Assembly (NCBI GenBank): GCA_017445435.1
Contig: JAFSUE010000037.1
Location: 1-5,877 of the forward strand
DNA: 5,877 nucleotides
Source of the DNA: Selenomonadaceae bacterium
GTDB taxonomy: Bacteria; Bacillota; Negativicutes; Selenomonadales; Selenomonadaceae
Direction: 5' to 3'
Shown here: positions 1 through 4,933 of the stretch, in pieces
How the letters are laid out: each line of letters begins with the position of its first letter
How positions within the stretch are numbered: position 1 is the stretch's first letter
The notes under the pieces: generated by a model
What the model saw: the letters and a program-made list of their open reading frames with translations, nothing else
Told to the model about the DNA's origin: nothing
Databases searched by the model: none
Program-made: the position numbers and the translations under genes

Positions 1-15
1 CAGCGAAACCAAATC

Positions 16-40
16 TCTGCGTTCACGACTGAAACACAGA
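16..40 (-). terminator. Hairpin just after tRNA-Ser, probable terminator
   Basis: Read on the minus strand, the bases immediately after the tRNA CCA end form a 10-bp hairpin: TCTGTG pairs with CGCAGA, then TTCA with TGAA, with one bulged T and a GTCG loop. It is followed by GATTTGGTTT, which is T-rich but not a clean T-run. A terminator or 3' processing structure is the simplest reading. The window ends 15 bases further on, so the start of another RNA gene cannot be excluded. Confidence 0.45.
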
Positions 41-131
41 TGGCGGAGAGCAAGGGATTCGAACCCTCGGTACGGTATCAGCGCACACACGATTTCCAGT
101 CGTGCTCCTTCAACCACTCGGACAACTCTCC
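41..131 (-). tRNA. tRNA-Ser (anticodon GGA)
   Basis: Serine tRNA reading UCC and UCU codons. On the minus strand the full cloverleaf is visible. The acceptor stem is GGAGAGT with GCTCTCC (one G-T pair), followed by discriminator G and an encoded CCA at 43-41. The anticodon stem is CACGA/TCGTG with loop CTGGAAA, so the anticodon GGA lies at 95-97. The T arm is GAGGG-TTCGAAT-CCCTC. A long variable arm (GTGCG paired with CGTAC) is the class II feature expected of tRNA-Ser. The length of 91 nt including CCA is normal for this class. It is transcribed alone from its own promoter at 147-175. Confidence 0.97.
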
Positions 132-146
132 GTAAAGTCGACGCTA

Positions 147-175
147 AATATATCACGCAAACTTTTTTCTGTCAA
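147..175 (-). promoter_or_regulatory. Promoter of tRNA-Ser
   Basis: On the minus strand, TTGACA (175-170) is a perfect -35 and TATATT (152-147) is a 5/6 match to the -10, separated by exactly 17 bp. The predicted start lies about 8-10 bases before the tRNA 5' end at 131, leaving a very short leader, typical of a stable-RNA promoter. An A-rich stretch lies upstream of the -35. Confidence 0.88.
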
Positions 176-206
176 GAATTTTTTAAAAGTCCATTCAGCA
201 GGTTGA

Positions 207-226
207 TTGTAAAATGAACTCGAACA
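207..226 (+). repeat. Left terminal inverted repeat of the IS30 relic
   Basis: TTGTAAAATG followed directly by AACTCGAACA. Against the reverse complement of the right end it matches 10/10, then has a 7-base gap (CAATAGC is present only on the right), then matches 9/10. The gap suggests a small deletion in this left end. Confidence 0.75.
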
Positions 227-263
227 GATAAAATAAAAAAATTTTCCACGAAGGAGAATAAAA

Positions 264-671
264 ATGTCCGAGAGAAATGTTATCACACAATCCAAAAAAT
301 TTCACCATCTAAACGAATTTCAACGCGGTCAAATCGAGTCTTTGATGAAATACTCAAATCTCAAAGCAAGTCAGCATTTCTAGTAAGCCGCTTAAGATTT
401 CAAAGGTTAAAGATTTTATGAAGTTTGTCGAAGAAAAAATTTTACGAAATAATTGGTCGCTGGATTCGGTTTGCGGTTATGCGAAACTTCATAAACTTTT
501 TTCGGAATACGCTCTATCACTACATTAACTTGTGACTTACAAAAATTAAAAATATCGCCCTGAAACAAAAAATGAGTCGTAAACAAAAGATTTGAGTTCG
601 GGCATTGGGAAATGCTCGGCAATCGCTCCAACAACGAAGTTTTCGATGAGCAAATTTCACTCATAACCTGA
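264..671 (+). pseudogene. IS30-family transposase, degraded
   Basis: Fragments of one IS30 transposase lie in order in different frames. From the ATG at 264, with an AAGGAG site at 251-256, comes the N-terminal helix-turn-helix part (KKFHHLNEFQRGQIESLMKY), ending at a TAG at 381. The next frame (about 394-528) gives the middle part with FVEEKILRNNWSLDSV and GYAK. Another frame (512-592) gives LYHYINL, a stop, then LTKIKNIAL, matching the usual LYNYIDLGLLKIKNIDL stretch of IS30 proteins. From 594 comes EFGHWEM-LGNRSNNEV, where IS30 proteins have FGHWE(I/M)DTV; the DTV carrying the first catalytic Asp is missing. A TGA at 669 ends the homology, and the remaining DDE domain is absent. It is non-functional through at least two frameshifts, stops and deletions. 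The family call rests on recalled family motifs. Confidence 0.83.
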
Positions 672-677
672 AAAAAA

Positions 678-704
678 TGTCCGAGTTGCTATTGCATTTT
701 ACAA
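678..704 (-). repeat. Right terminal inverted repeat of the IS30 relic
   Basis: Read on the minus strand this is TTGTAAAATG, CAATAGC, AACTCGGACA. It mirrors the left end at 207-226 and marks the right boundary. The stop of the broken transposase (669-671) lies just inside it, as expected for a compact insertion sequence. Confidence 0.75.
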
Positions 705-766
705 ATTTTTAAGTTTTTAAATTTTTTAATTTTTTAGTTAAACTTCTTTTCTTTTTGCGCAAATTT
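705..766. other. AT-rich low-complexity spacer
   Basis: This stretch is almost pure A/T at its left side, with an imprecise 8-9 bp repeat of T-runs separated by AA or AG (706-737). It also holds a 10-bp perfect palindrome, TTTGCGCAAA, at 754-763. I see no gene, promoter pair or RNA here. Confidence 0.5.
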
Positions 767-798
767 AGTTAGTAGTCAGTAGTGAGTAGTTAGTAGTT
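767..798. repeat. 7-bp tandem repeat array, unit AGTNAGT
   Basis: Four full units and one partial: AGTTAGT, AGTCAGT, AGTGAGT, AGTTAGT, AGTT. The units differ only at the fourth base (T, C, G, T). The same unit family recurs at 5488-5532, more than 4.6 kb away. The array lies between the IS30 relic and the end of the M48 peptidase gene and codes for nothing recognisable. Confidence 0.9.
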
Positions 799-802
799 AA
801 AA

Positions 803-860
803 CATTTCGCCGCGTTCGTTCGCTACATTCGCCCAACTTTGCAACAGGCGCTGGGAAATG
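803..860 (-). terminator. Foldable element after the M48 gene, possible terminator
   Basis: On the minus strand, starting 4 bases after the stop codon of the peptidase gene, CATTTC (860-855) can pair with GAAATG (808-803), followed by TTTT. Inside, CGCC can pair with GGCG and GCG with CGC, giving a branched fold. The outer stem is short and the T-run is only four bases, so a terminator is plausible but weak. It adjoins the AGTNAGT array directly, so it may belong to that repeat unit instead. Confidence 0.35.
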
Positions 861-864
861 CCGC

Positions 865-2670
865 TTAATTACCATAATTATTACTATCTTCGTCAGCAGA
901 TTTTTCTTTATCAGCTTTTTCTTTAGCTTTTTCCCTAGCTTTACGAAGTTTTTCAGCGGCGGCAGGATCAATTCTTTCAAGATAAGTTTTCGGTACAGAG
1001 TGTGGATTTTTTTTGCTAAGTTCGTAGCAGTGACGAAAACTTTCTTCAGCCTTTTCAACGTCGCCAAGTTCGTCGTAAATATCGCCTTGAAGTTTATAGC
1101 TTATCGCTTTTTTGTCGTCAATCTCAAGCGCCCTGTCAATGTCAGCCAACGCCTCATCAATTTCGCCGCGCATATGCCGAACGTCAGCGCGATTTAAAAA
1201 GTTATACAAGTTCGACGGGTCTTTCTCAACGGCTAAATTAACGTCAATCAATGCGCCTTCATAATCGCCATTAATCGCCTTCGCTCTACCACGAATCGCC
1301 AAACATTCAGCAATATCATCTTGCTTTTCAGCGGCAAATGCACGGTCAATTTCAATCAGCGCCAATTCAGCGTTGCCATAATCGTTGTAAACGTCGGCGT
1401 TGATTCGCAACTTTTTAGCCAAACTTTTATTCGCGCCAATCGTTTCAGCTTTAACCTTCGACCAATAATCTTTTCGTGCAAGCTCTTCGTCAAAATATTT
1501 TTGTCGAACGTCAGCAGATTCATTTGCATAAGCCAGCGTTACGGCGTCACGAATTTTTTCACCGATATTTTGTGAAAAAGCAATTTCGCGCAGTTCCTTA
1601 AAAACTTTGTCGTCATTCAAAAAATCTATGTGACCTGCAACGCCTTGACGGAATTTCCAATCGTCGACTGAATTATAATCGTGAAAAGCTTTATCAAGTC
1701 CACCTGCGAAGTGGTACGCATTTCTAGCCGACCTGTACGTTTCGCCAGAAAGCGCCGCCGTATAAATTTCTGCGCCGTCAATGTAAACTTTATAACTCCT
1801 GTCAACTTTTTTAACCGTAACGTGACCCATTCCGTAATTAGTCATAAGTTGAGATAATTTTTCTTCGCGAACTTCTGAATCAGGATGATCACTCATAGTT
1901 TGATCACTAGGTTTATCGTGCGGGTTAAATTCTAAAAAATCCTGCGTTTCATAGCGCAAATAATAATCCATACGCGCCATAGCAACTGCGCCGCCGCCTG
2001 GATTGAAACCTGCGCTAGTCATTATGTAAAAGCCGCCTTCATCTGCTTCATGTTCGGAAGGCAAGGTAATATTTTTAGCTATTGAGTAGCCGACCATATT
2101 ACTTAAGCTGTTCCAGTCAACATTGCGGCTATCGACGTTAGCGGCAAGTACAGTTGCGCCAAGTGATTGAGCAATAGCCTGCGCGTAATTTTTAGCTGAA
2201 TGCTGTTCAATGCCATGTGTCATTTCATGAGCAAGTACGGCGGCGATAGCGTCTTCATCACCGTCCAATACGCGCAGAAGTCCCTTGTTAATCGTGATGT
2301 AATTCATTGGATAGCAAGCGGCGTTGAACTTGTCGCTATCGTTTACGCTCCAAATAAACGGCAGGGAATTTACGCGCAGTTCATAATTTCCATAATTTAC
2401 AAGGCGCGTCATAATTCCATTGACAATTTCCACGTCGTGCGGATTTTTATCCAAACCGTTTTCGCGTTCATCTTGACGTTTAGCCATCATCTGCGCGTGG
2501 ACGTCATTTCCCATTTCTAAAATTGTCGTCAGCGCATTTCGATACGCCGCATAAATGCCGAGACCTTGTGCCGCTATCGCCCATGCGTCAGCCGCTTGAA
2601 CTTTTAATGGCGTTAAGATTGTGACGGCTAAAATTATCAGCGTAAATACTTTTGTAAAAAATTTTTTCAA
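865..2670 (-). CDS. Exported M48-family zinc metallopeptidase with TPR repeats (BepA-like)
   Basis: A 601-residue protein predicted to be secreted across the inner membrane and to degrade or chaperone envelope proteins. Residues 1-26 form a signal peptide (MKKFF start, hydrophobic core, cleavage after VQA). The peptidase domain spans about 75-275. It has the HExxH zinc motif HEMTH (148-152; H148 and H152 ligands, E149 catalytic). EHEAD (206-210) supplies E206 as third ligand, and a DHP loop (261-263) follows as in BepA and Oma1 relatives. Residues 285-410 are not recognised. Four TPR units fill about 415-552, followed by a charged Lys/Glu tail. E. coli BepA has the same order, M48 then TPR, but is shorter (about 490). 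The start is TTG at 2670: the site AAGGGTGAG (2684-2676) sits just ahead, and the next in-frame Met is residue 53, past the signal peptide. It is transcribed away from ctsR. All active-site residues are present. The family is sure; the substrate is unknown. Confidence 0.93.
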   Translation of the reverse strand: MKKFFTKVFTLIILAVTILTPLKVQAADAWAIAAQGLGIYAAYRNALTTILEMGNDVHAQMMAKRQDERENGLDKNPHDVEIVNGIMTRLVNYGNYELRVNSLPFIWSVNDSDKFNAACYPMNYITINKGLLRVLDGDEDAIAAVLAHEMTHGIEQHSAKNYAQAIAQSLGATVLAANVDSRNVDWNSLSNMVGYSIAKNITLPSEHEADEGGFYIMTSAGFNPGGGAVAMARMDYYLRYETQDFLEFNPHDKPSDQTMSDHPDSEVREEKLSQLMTNYGMGHVTVKKVDRSYKVYIDGAEIYTAALSGETYRSARNAYHFAGGLDKAFHDYNSVDDWKFRQGVAGHIDFLNDDKVFKELREIAFSQNIGEKIRDAVTLAYANESADVRQKYFDEELARKDYWSKVKAETIGANKSLAKKLRINADVYNDYGNAELALIEIDRAFAAEKQDDIAECLAIRGRAKAINGDYEGALIDVNLAVEKDPSNLYNFLNRADVRHMRGEIDEALADIDRALEIDDKKAISYKLQGDIYDELGDVEKAEESFRHCYELSKKNPHSVPKTYLERIDPAAAEKLRKAREKAKEKADKEKSADEDSNNYGN

Positions 2671-2698
2671 AGTTACTCACCCTTAAATTTATTTTCGC

Positions 2699-2727
2699 AT
2701 TATACAGCAGTTTTCGACGATTGACAA
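2699..2727 (-). promoter_or_regulatory. Promoter of the M48 peptidase gene
   Basis: On the minus strand, TTGTCA (2727-2722) and a perfect TATAAT (2704-2699) are 17 bp apart. The predicted start is near 2692, about 20 bases before the TTG start codon, with the ribosome site AAGGGTGAG in between. It faces away from the ctsR promoter, with about 30 bp between their -35 boxes, so one bound regulator could affect both. Confidence 0.85.
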
Positions 2728-2759
2728 AATTTCTTTTTCGGGATTAATTAAAAAAATGC

Positions 2760-2788
2760 TTGCAAAAAATCAAAATGGCAAATATAAT
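2760..2788 (+). promoter_or_regulatory. Promoter of ctsR
   Basis: TTGCAA (2760-2765, 4/6 match to the -35) and a perfect TATAAT (2783-2788) with a 17-bp spacer. The predicted start is near 2795, about 18 bases before the ATG, with the site GAGGTGA at 2801-2807. This layout excludes the longer in-frame reading from 2756, whose first 19 codons would consist of this promoter and ribosome site. Confidence 0.75.
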
Positions 2789-2803
2789 TGTCAAAAAGTC
2801 GAG
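2769..2803 (+). promoter_or_regulatory. Possible CtsR half-sites over the ctsR promoter
   Basis: CtsR binds tandem heptads of the type (A/G)GTCAAA spaced by NAN. Here loose half-sites ATCAAA (2769), GGCAAA (2777), GTCAAA (2790) and GTCGAG (2798) overlap the -10 and start region. Only GTCAAA at 2790 is exact, and the spacings (8, 13, 8) do not fit the canonical 10. Autoregulation is usual for ctsR, so this is the natural place for an operator, but the sequence support is weak. Confidence 0.25.
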
Positions 2804-2812
2804 GTGATTTTT

Positions 2813-3286
2813 ATGGTAAGCAATAAAGCTGATACTATAGAGGAATATATTTTGAAAAAACTTTCCGAAGGAACGGACGGTAGCATTGAAGTTAAGCGGA
2901 CGGAGCTGGCAGATAAAGTGAACTGTGCGCCGTCACAAATTAGCTACGTATTGAGTACACGATTTACTCACGACAGGGGATTTCACGTCGAATCGCAACG
3001 CGGACTTGGGGGTTACATTCGTATAACGATTGTTGAAGATACCGCCTTTGATAAAAAAACTTTATATCGAAGTATGGTTGAAAATATCGACGCCAACACG
3101 CCGTTTGAAACTGTAAAAGCAATGGTAAGTTATCTTGTCGATATGCGGATGTTGACGACGCGTGAAGCTGAAATGATGAAGCGCACGATTTATATCATTT
3201 ATCAATCGGAGGCGGCAGGTAAAATGACTGCTGAAGAACGCGCAAAAATTATTACGTCAATATTCGTAATGCTGGCTAAAATTTAA
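2813..3286 (+). CDS. ctsR: CtsR, class III heat-shock repressor
   Basis: A 157-residue DNA-binding dimer that represses clp protease genes until heat or protein stress. It aligns without gaps to B. subtilis CtsR, as I recall it, through the N-terminal winged helix (1-71). The hallmark parts are IEVKRTELADK, CAPSQISYVLSTRFT and RGFHVES, then the wing RGLGGYIRI. The C-terminal dimer and Clp-interaction domain covers about 79-157, including TTREAEMM. In B. subtilis the wing loop is four glycines (64-67) and has been described as the heat sensor; here residue 65 is Leu. The ATG at 2813 is preceded by GAGGTGA at 2801-2807. The usual partners mcsA, mcsB and clpC do not follow; the next gene is cbiF, 71 bp downstream with no terminator between. 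The family call is secure from the sequence; altered heat sensing is inference. Confidence 0.95.
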   Translation: MVSNKADTIEEYILKKLSEGTDGSIEVKRTELADKVNCAPSQISYVLSTRFTHDRGFHVESQRGLGGYIRITIVEDTAFDKKTLYRSMVENIDANTPFETVKAMVSYLVDMRMLTTREAEMMKRTIYIIYQSEAAGKMTAEERAKIITSIFVMLAKI

Positions 3287-3295
3287 TTGGGAATG

Positions 3296-3316
3296 CGTAA
3301 TTCGTAATTCGTAATG
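3296..3316. repeat. 7-bp tandem repeat, unit CGTAATT
   Basis: Three units: CGTAATT, CGTAATT, CGTAATG, starting 10 bases after the ctsR stop codon. This is the same 7-bp period as the AGTNAGT arrays but an unrelated unit. It lies between ctsR and cbiF, and I see no hairpin with a T-run here, so it is unlikely to end transcription. Confidence 0.85.
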
Positions 3317-3320
3317 AATC

Positions 3321-3338
3321 CTAAAAGCTAAAAGCTAA
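3321..3338. repeat. 7-bp tandem repeat, unit CTAAAAG
   Basis: CTAAAAG, CTAAAAG, CTAA, beginning four bases after the CGTAATT array and ending just before the cbiF ribosome site (AAGGAAG, 3345-3351). Two different heptamer arrays placed back to back fill most of the 71-bp ctsR-cbiF gap. Confidence 0.8.
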
Positions 3339-3357
3339 CATAGAAAGGAAGTCTTAA

Positions 3358-4116
3358 TTGGTACATATAATTGGCGCGGGCGCTGGCGATCCTGAATTAA
3401 TCACCGTCAAAGGTCAACGACTTTTAAGCGCGGCTGATGTTGTCATATACGCGGGTTCGCTAGTTAATCCTGAACTGCTGAAATATTGTAAAGACGGCGT
3501 GAAAACTTACAATTCAGCTGAAATGACGCTTGACGAAGTTATTCACGTTATGGAAACTGCCAACGCGCAAGGCAAAGACGTTGTACGCTTGCACACGGGT
3601 GATCCGTCAATTTACGGTGCAGTTCAAGAACAAATTGACATTCTGACGGAAAAAGGAATTGAATTTGAAATTGTTCCTGGCGTAAGTTCATTTTTAGCGG
3701 CGGCGGCGACTCTTCGACAAGAATTTACTTTGCCCGGTATAACTCAAACTGTTATCTTGACACGACAAAGCGGCGTAACTCCCGTTCCAGATAGCGAATC
3801 GCTTAGCAAACTTGCAAAAATTCAATCGACGATTTGTATTTTTCTTTCCGTCAAGTTGATTGACAAGATTGTTGAAGAATTATTCGCCGCTGGATTGTCG
3901 GAAAATACGCCTGTTGCTATCGTACATAAAGCGTCATGGGCTGATGAAAAAATTCTGCGCGGTACACTTGCGGACATTGCAGAAAAAGTTAAAGCCGCTG
4001 GCATTACGCGAACGGCTCTAGTTATTGTCGGCGATTGCTTGAACTCCAAGCGCTACGAAAAATCTCATTTGTATTCGCCAAAGTTTAGCCATATGTTCAG
4101 GCGAAAAAAAGTTTAA
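3358..4116 (+). CDS. cbiF: Cobalt-precorrin-4 C11-methyltransferase (CbiF/CobM)
   Basis: A 252-residue cytoplasmic enzyme that transfers a methyl group from S-adenosylmethionine to C-11 of (cobalt-)precorrin-4 in cobalamin ring synthesis. It has the tetrapyrrole methylase fold from end to end. GAGAGDP (6-12) and ITVKGQRLL come at the N-terminus, then YAGSLVNPELL (31-41) and YNSAEMTL, typical of CbiF. LHTGDPSIYGA (78-88) and VPGVSSFLAAAA (106-117) form the substrate and cofactor cleft, and TLPGITQTVILTR (124-136) follows. Length is normal and no key block is missing. The start is TTG at 3358, six bases after AAGGAAG; the residues right after it already form the first beta strand, so no later start fits. 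CbiF rather than oxygen-dependent CobM is inferred from the apparent anaerobic background. No other cobalamin gene lies in the window. It is probably cotranscribed with ctsR. Confidence 0.94.
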   Translation: MVHIIGAGAGDPELITVKGQRLLSAADVVIYAGSLVNPELLKYCKDGVKTYNSAEMTLDEVIHVMETANAQGKDVVRLHTGDPSIYGAVQEQIDILTEKGIEFEIVPGVSSFLAAAATLRQEFTLPGITQTVILTRQSGVTPVPDSESLSKLAKIQSTICIFLSVKLIDKIVEELFAAGLSENTPVAIVHKASWADEKILRGTLADIAEKVKAAGITRTALVIVGDCLNSKRYEKSHLYSPKFSHMFRRKKV

Positions 4117-4135
4117 AAATAAATTCTAAATGACA

Positions 4136-4193
4136 TTCCCTTTTATTAAAAATTTCAGTAACTCGGAAATTTTTTAATAGAGGGGAAATTTTT
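4136..4193 (+). terminator. Strong hairpin terminator after cbiF
   Basis: A left arm of 21 bases (4136-4156) pairs with 4166-4187 through TTCCC/GGGAA, a G-U containing segment, and ATTAAAA-ATTTC against GAAATTTTTTAAT with one bulged A. The loop is AGTAACTCG. A T-run (4189-4193) follows. It begins 19 bases after the cbiF stop and separates that unit from the paralog pair downstream. Confidence 0.82.
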
Positions 4194-4264
4194 AATTACG
4201 CATTGAAATAAAGTTGATTGAAATAATAAAATGAAATGAATTTGAAAATAAGTAATATAACATA
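4194..4264. other. AT-rich leader region with a short direct repeat
   Basis: No gene is visible. ATTGAAATAA occurs twice (4202-4211 and 4217-4226), 15 bp apart, in an A-rich stretch just upstream of the -35 at 4265. It could act as an A-rich UP-like element or a regulator site; nothing more can be read. Confidence 0.4.
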
Positions 4265-4292
4265 TTGATTATATCAAGTAACGTGATATAAT
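4265..4292 (+). promoter_or_regulatory. Extended -10 promoter with overlapping palindromic operator
   Basis: TTGATT (4265-4270, 4/6) and TATAAT (4287-4292), 16 bp apart, with TG at 4284-4285 giving an extended -10 (TGATATAAT). A perfect 9-bp inverted repeat, ATTATATCA (4268-4276) and TGATATAAT (4284-4292), with a 7-base spacer, runs from the -35 to the end of the -10. A dimeric repressor bound there would block RNA polymerase. Partial overlap with an FNR-like TTGAT-ATCAA (4265-4277) exists, but the spacer is 3 rather than 4. The promoter is well supported; the operator is inference. Confidence 0.72.
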
Positions 4293-4309
4293 TTGCGGCG
4301 TTTAAGCTA

Positions 4310-4335
4310 AAAAATTTTGGGAGGAGGAAATTTTT
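4310..4335 (+). promoter_or_regulatory. Ribosome site inside the loop of an A/T hairpin
   Basis: AAAAATTT (4310-4317) is the exact complement of AAATTTTT (4328-4335), with the ribosome site GGGAGGAGG in the 10-base loop. The right arm ends directly before the ATG at 4336. A similar arrangement precedes the symporter gene at 5577. An eight-pair all-A/T stem is weak at growth temperature, so it may be a mild thermosensitive element or only AT-biased sequence. Confidence 0.45.
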
Positions 4336-4914
4336 ATGATGAAAAAATTTTTTATTTCGGCTGTAGCAAGTTTAGCTGTCTTTATCGCGGCTCAATTTAA
4401 TATTTGCGGCGCGATGATTGCACCTCATCAAATGTACTTGGGCGGAATTACTTTCGGCTCGAAGATTGACGAAATGAAACGCCTTCACGGTGAACCAGAC
4501 GCAATTTATAACGGCGATGAAGGTTACGCGACTTGTACTTATGGCGACTTAGTTTTAGTTCACTACAATAGATTCAGCGGGCAAATTTATGGAATTAACG
4601 TCACTGATAAAAGTTTAGATTGGCACGGCGATCAAAATATCGGCGTCGGTATGTATTTTGATGAATGGTTAAAAGTTCACGCTGAACCCGATGTAGTTAA
4701 AGTCGGCGATGTTCAAACGGTGTACTTGTACTTTCACTATAAATCTAATCCCGTCGTGCATGAAACTTTCCGCGATTATGGCTTGTTTATCGCGTTCAAC
4801 AATAAAAGCGGCGTAATAACTGAAATGCAAATTTACGGCGATAATGACATAGCAACTTTTGAAGAAACTTTCGAGGGCATAATGTCTGATATGCTTGTAC
4901 CGATTGAAAAATAA
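4336..4914 (+). CDS. Exported protein of unknown function, paralog 1
   Basis: A 192-residue protein I do not recognise by name. A signal peptide (MMKKFF, hydrophobic core, cleavage likely after ICGA at residue 26) sends it out of the cytoplasm; no lipobox is present. The mature part seems built of two related halves. The first has MYLGGITFGSKIDEMKRLHG then EPD (33-55) and CTYGD (67-71). The second has NIGVGMYFDEWLKVHAEPD (101-119) and VYLYFHY, then a GLFIAFN strand and IYGDN (166-170). The G-x-x-x-D/E...L-x-G-x-P pattern recalls BamE/SmpA- or BLIP-like small alpha/beta domains, which is a guess from pattern only. It is first in a unit with its paralog 19 bp downstream, under the palindromic promoter at 4265. 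ATG ATG opens the frame; the first follows GGAGGAGG (4320-4327) by 8 bases. Confidence 0.85.
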   Translation: MMKKFFISAVASLAVFIAAQFNICGAMIAPHQMYLGGITFGSKIDEMKRLHGEPDAIYNGDEGYATCTYGDLVLVHYNRFSGQIYGINVTDKSLDWHGDQNIGVGMYFDEWLKVHAEPDVVKVGDVQTVYLYFHYKSNPVVHETFRDYGLFIAFNNKSGVITEMQIYGDNDIATFEETFEGIMSDMLVPIEK

Positions 4915-4933
4915 TTTTGCGGAGGAAATTTTT

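Larger units (their letters stand above)
207..704 (+). mobile_element. Internally deleted IS30-family insertion sequence relic
   Basis: A 498-bp remnant bounded by terminal inverted repeats: TTGTAAAATG at 207-216 and its exact complement CATTTTACAA at 695-704. Inside them, AACTCGAACA on the left matches AACTCGGACA on the right (reverse complement of 678-687), with 7 extra bases in the right copy. Between the ends lies a broken IS30-type transposase. Intact IS30-family elements are about 1-1.2 kb, so roughly half is gone, chiefly the part coding for the C-terminal catalytic domain. No clear target-site duplication is visible (flanks TTGA and ATTT). The element is immobile by itself. Its ends are intact enough that a related transposase elsewhere in the genome might still recognise them, which is inference. 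Confidence 0.82.

Noticed and set aside
416..664. Minus-strand open frame of 82 codons over the IS30 relic
   Set aside because: It lies antisense to recognisable transposase fragments, has no convincing ribosome site, and its product shows no family pattern.
754..763. Palindrome TTTGCGCAAA as an operator
   Set aside because: No promoter lies nearby, and a single 10-bp palindrome with no loop in AT-rich sequence is weak evidence.
767..798. Heptamer arrays as a CRISPR array
   Set aside because: Units are 7 bp with no spacers, and no cas genes are present.
765..1067. Minus-strand open frame of 100 codons whose product ends in LTTNYSLLTTN
   Set aside because: It overlaps the 3' end of the peptidase gene on the same strand in another frame, and its end is a translation of the heptamer array.
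1000..2520. Plus-strand open frames inside the M48 gene (1000-1197, 1321-1575, 2200-2520)
   Set aside because: They are antisense to a well-supported gene with full catalytic motifs and show no ribosome sites or family patterns.
2756..2812. Longer N-terminus for CtsR
   Set aside because: Those 19 codons contain the TATAAT box and the GAGGTGA ribosome site, and the CtsR family starts at the ATG at 2813.
2671..2812. Canonical CtsR operator (two GTCAAA heptads spaced by 3)
   Set aside because: Only one exact GTCAAA exists; the other half-sites are degenerate and wrongly spaced. Kept only as a low-confidence feature.
4265..4277. FNR/Crp-type box TTGAT-TAT-ATCAA
   Set aside because: The spacer is 3 bases and not the usual 4, and the longer 9-bp repeat explains the same bases better.
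4895..4933. Longer N-terminus for the second exported paralog
   Set aside because: It would overlap the end of the first paralog and read through the CGGAGGA site; the start at 4934 gives a signal-like MLKKFF beginning parallel to paralog 1.
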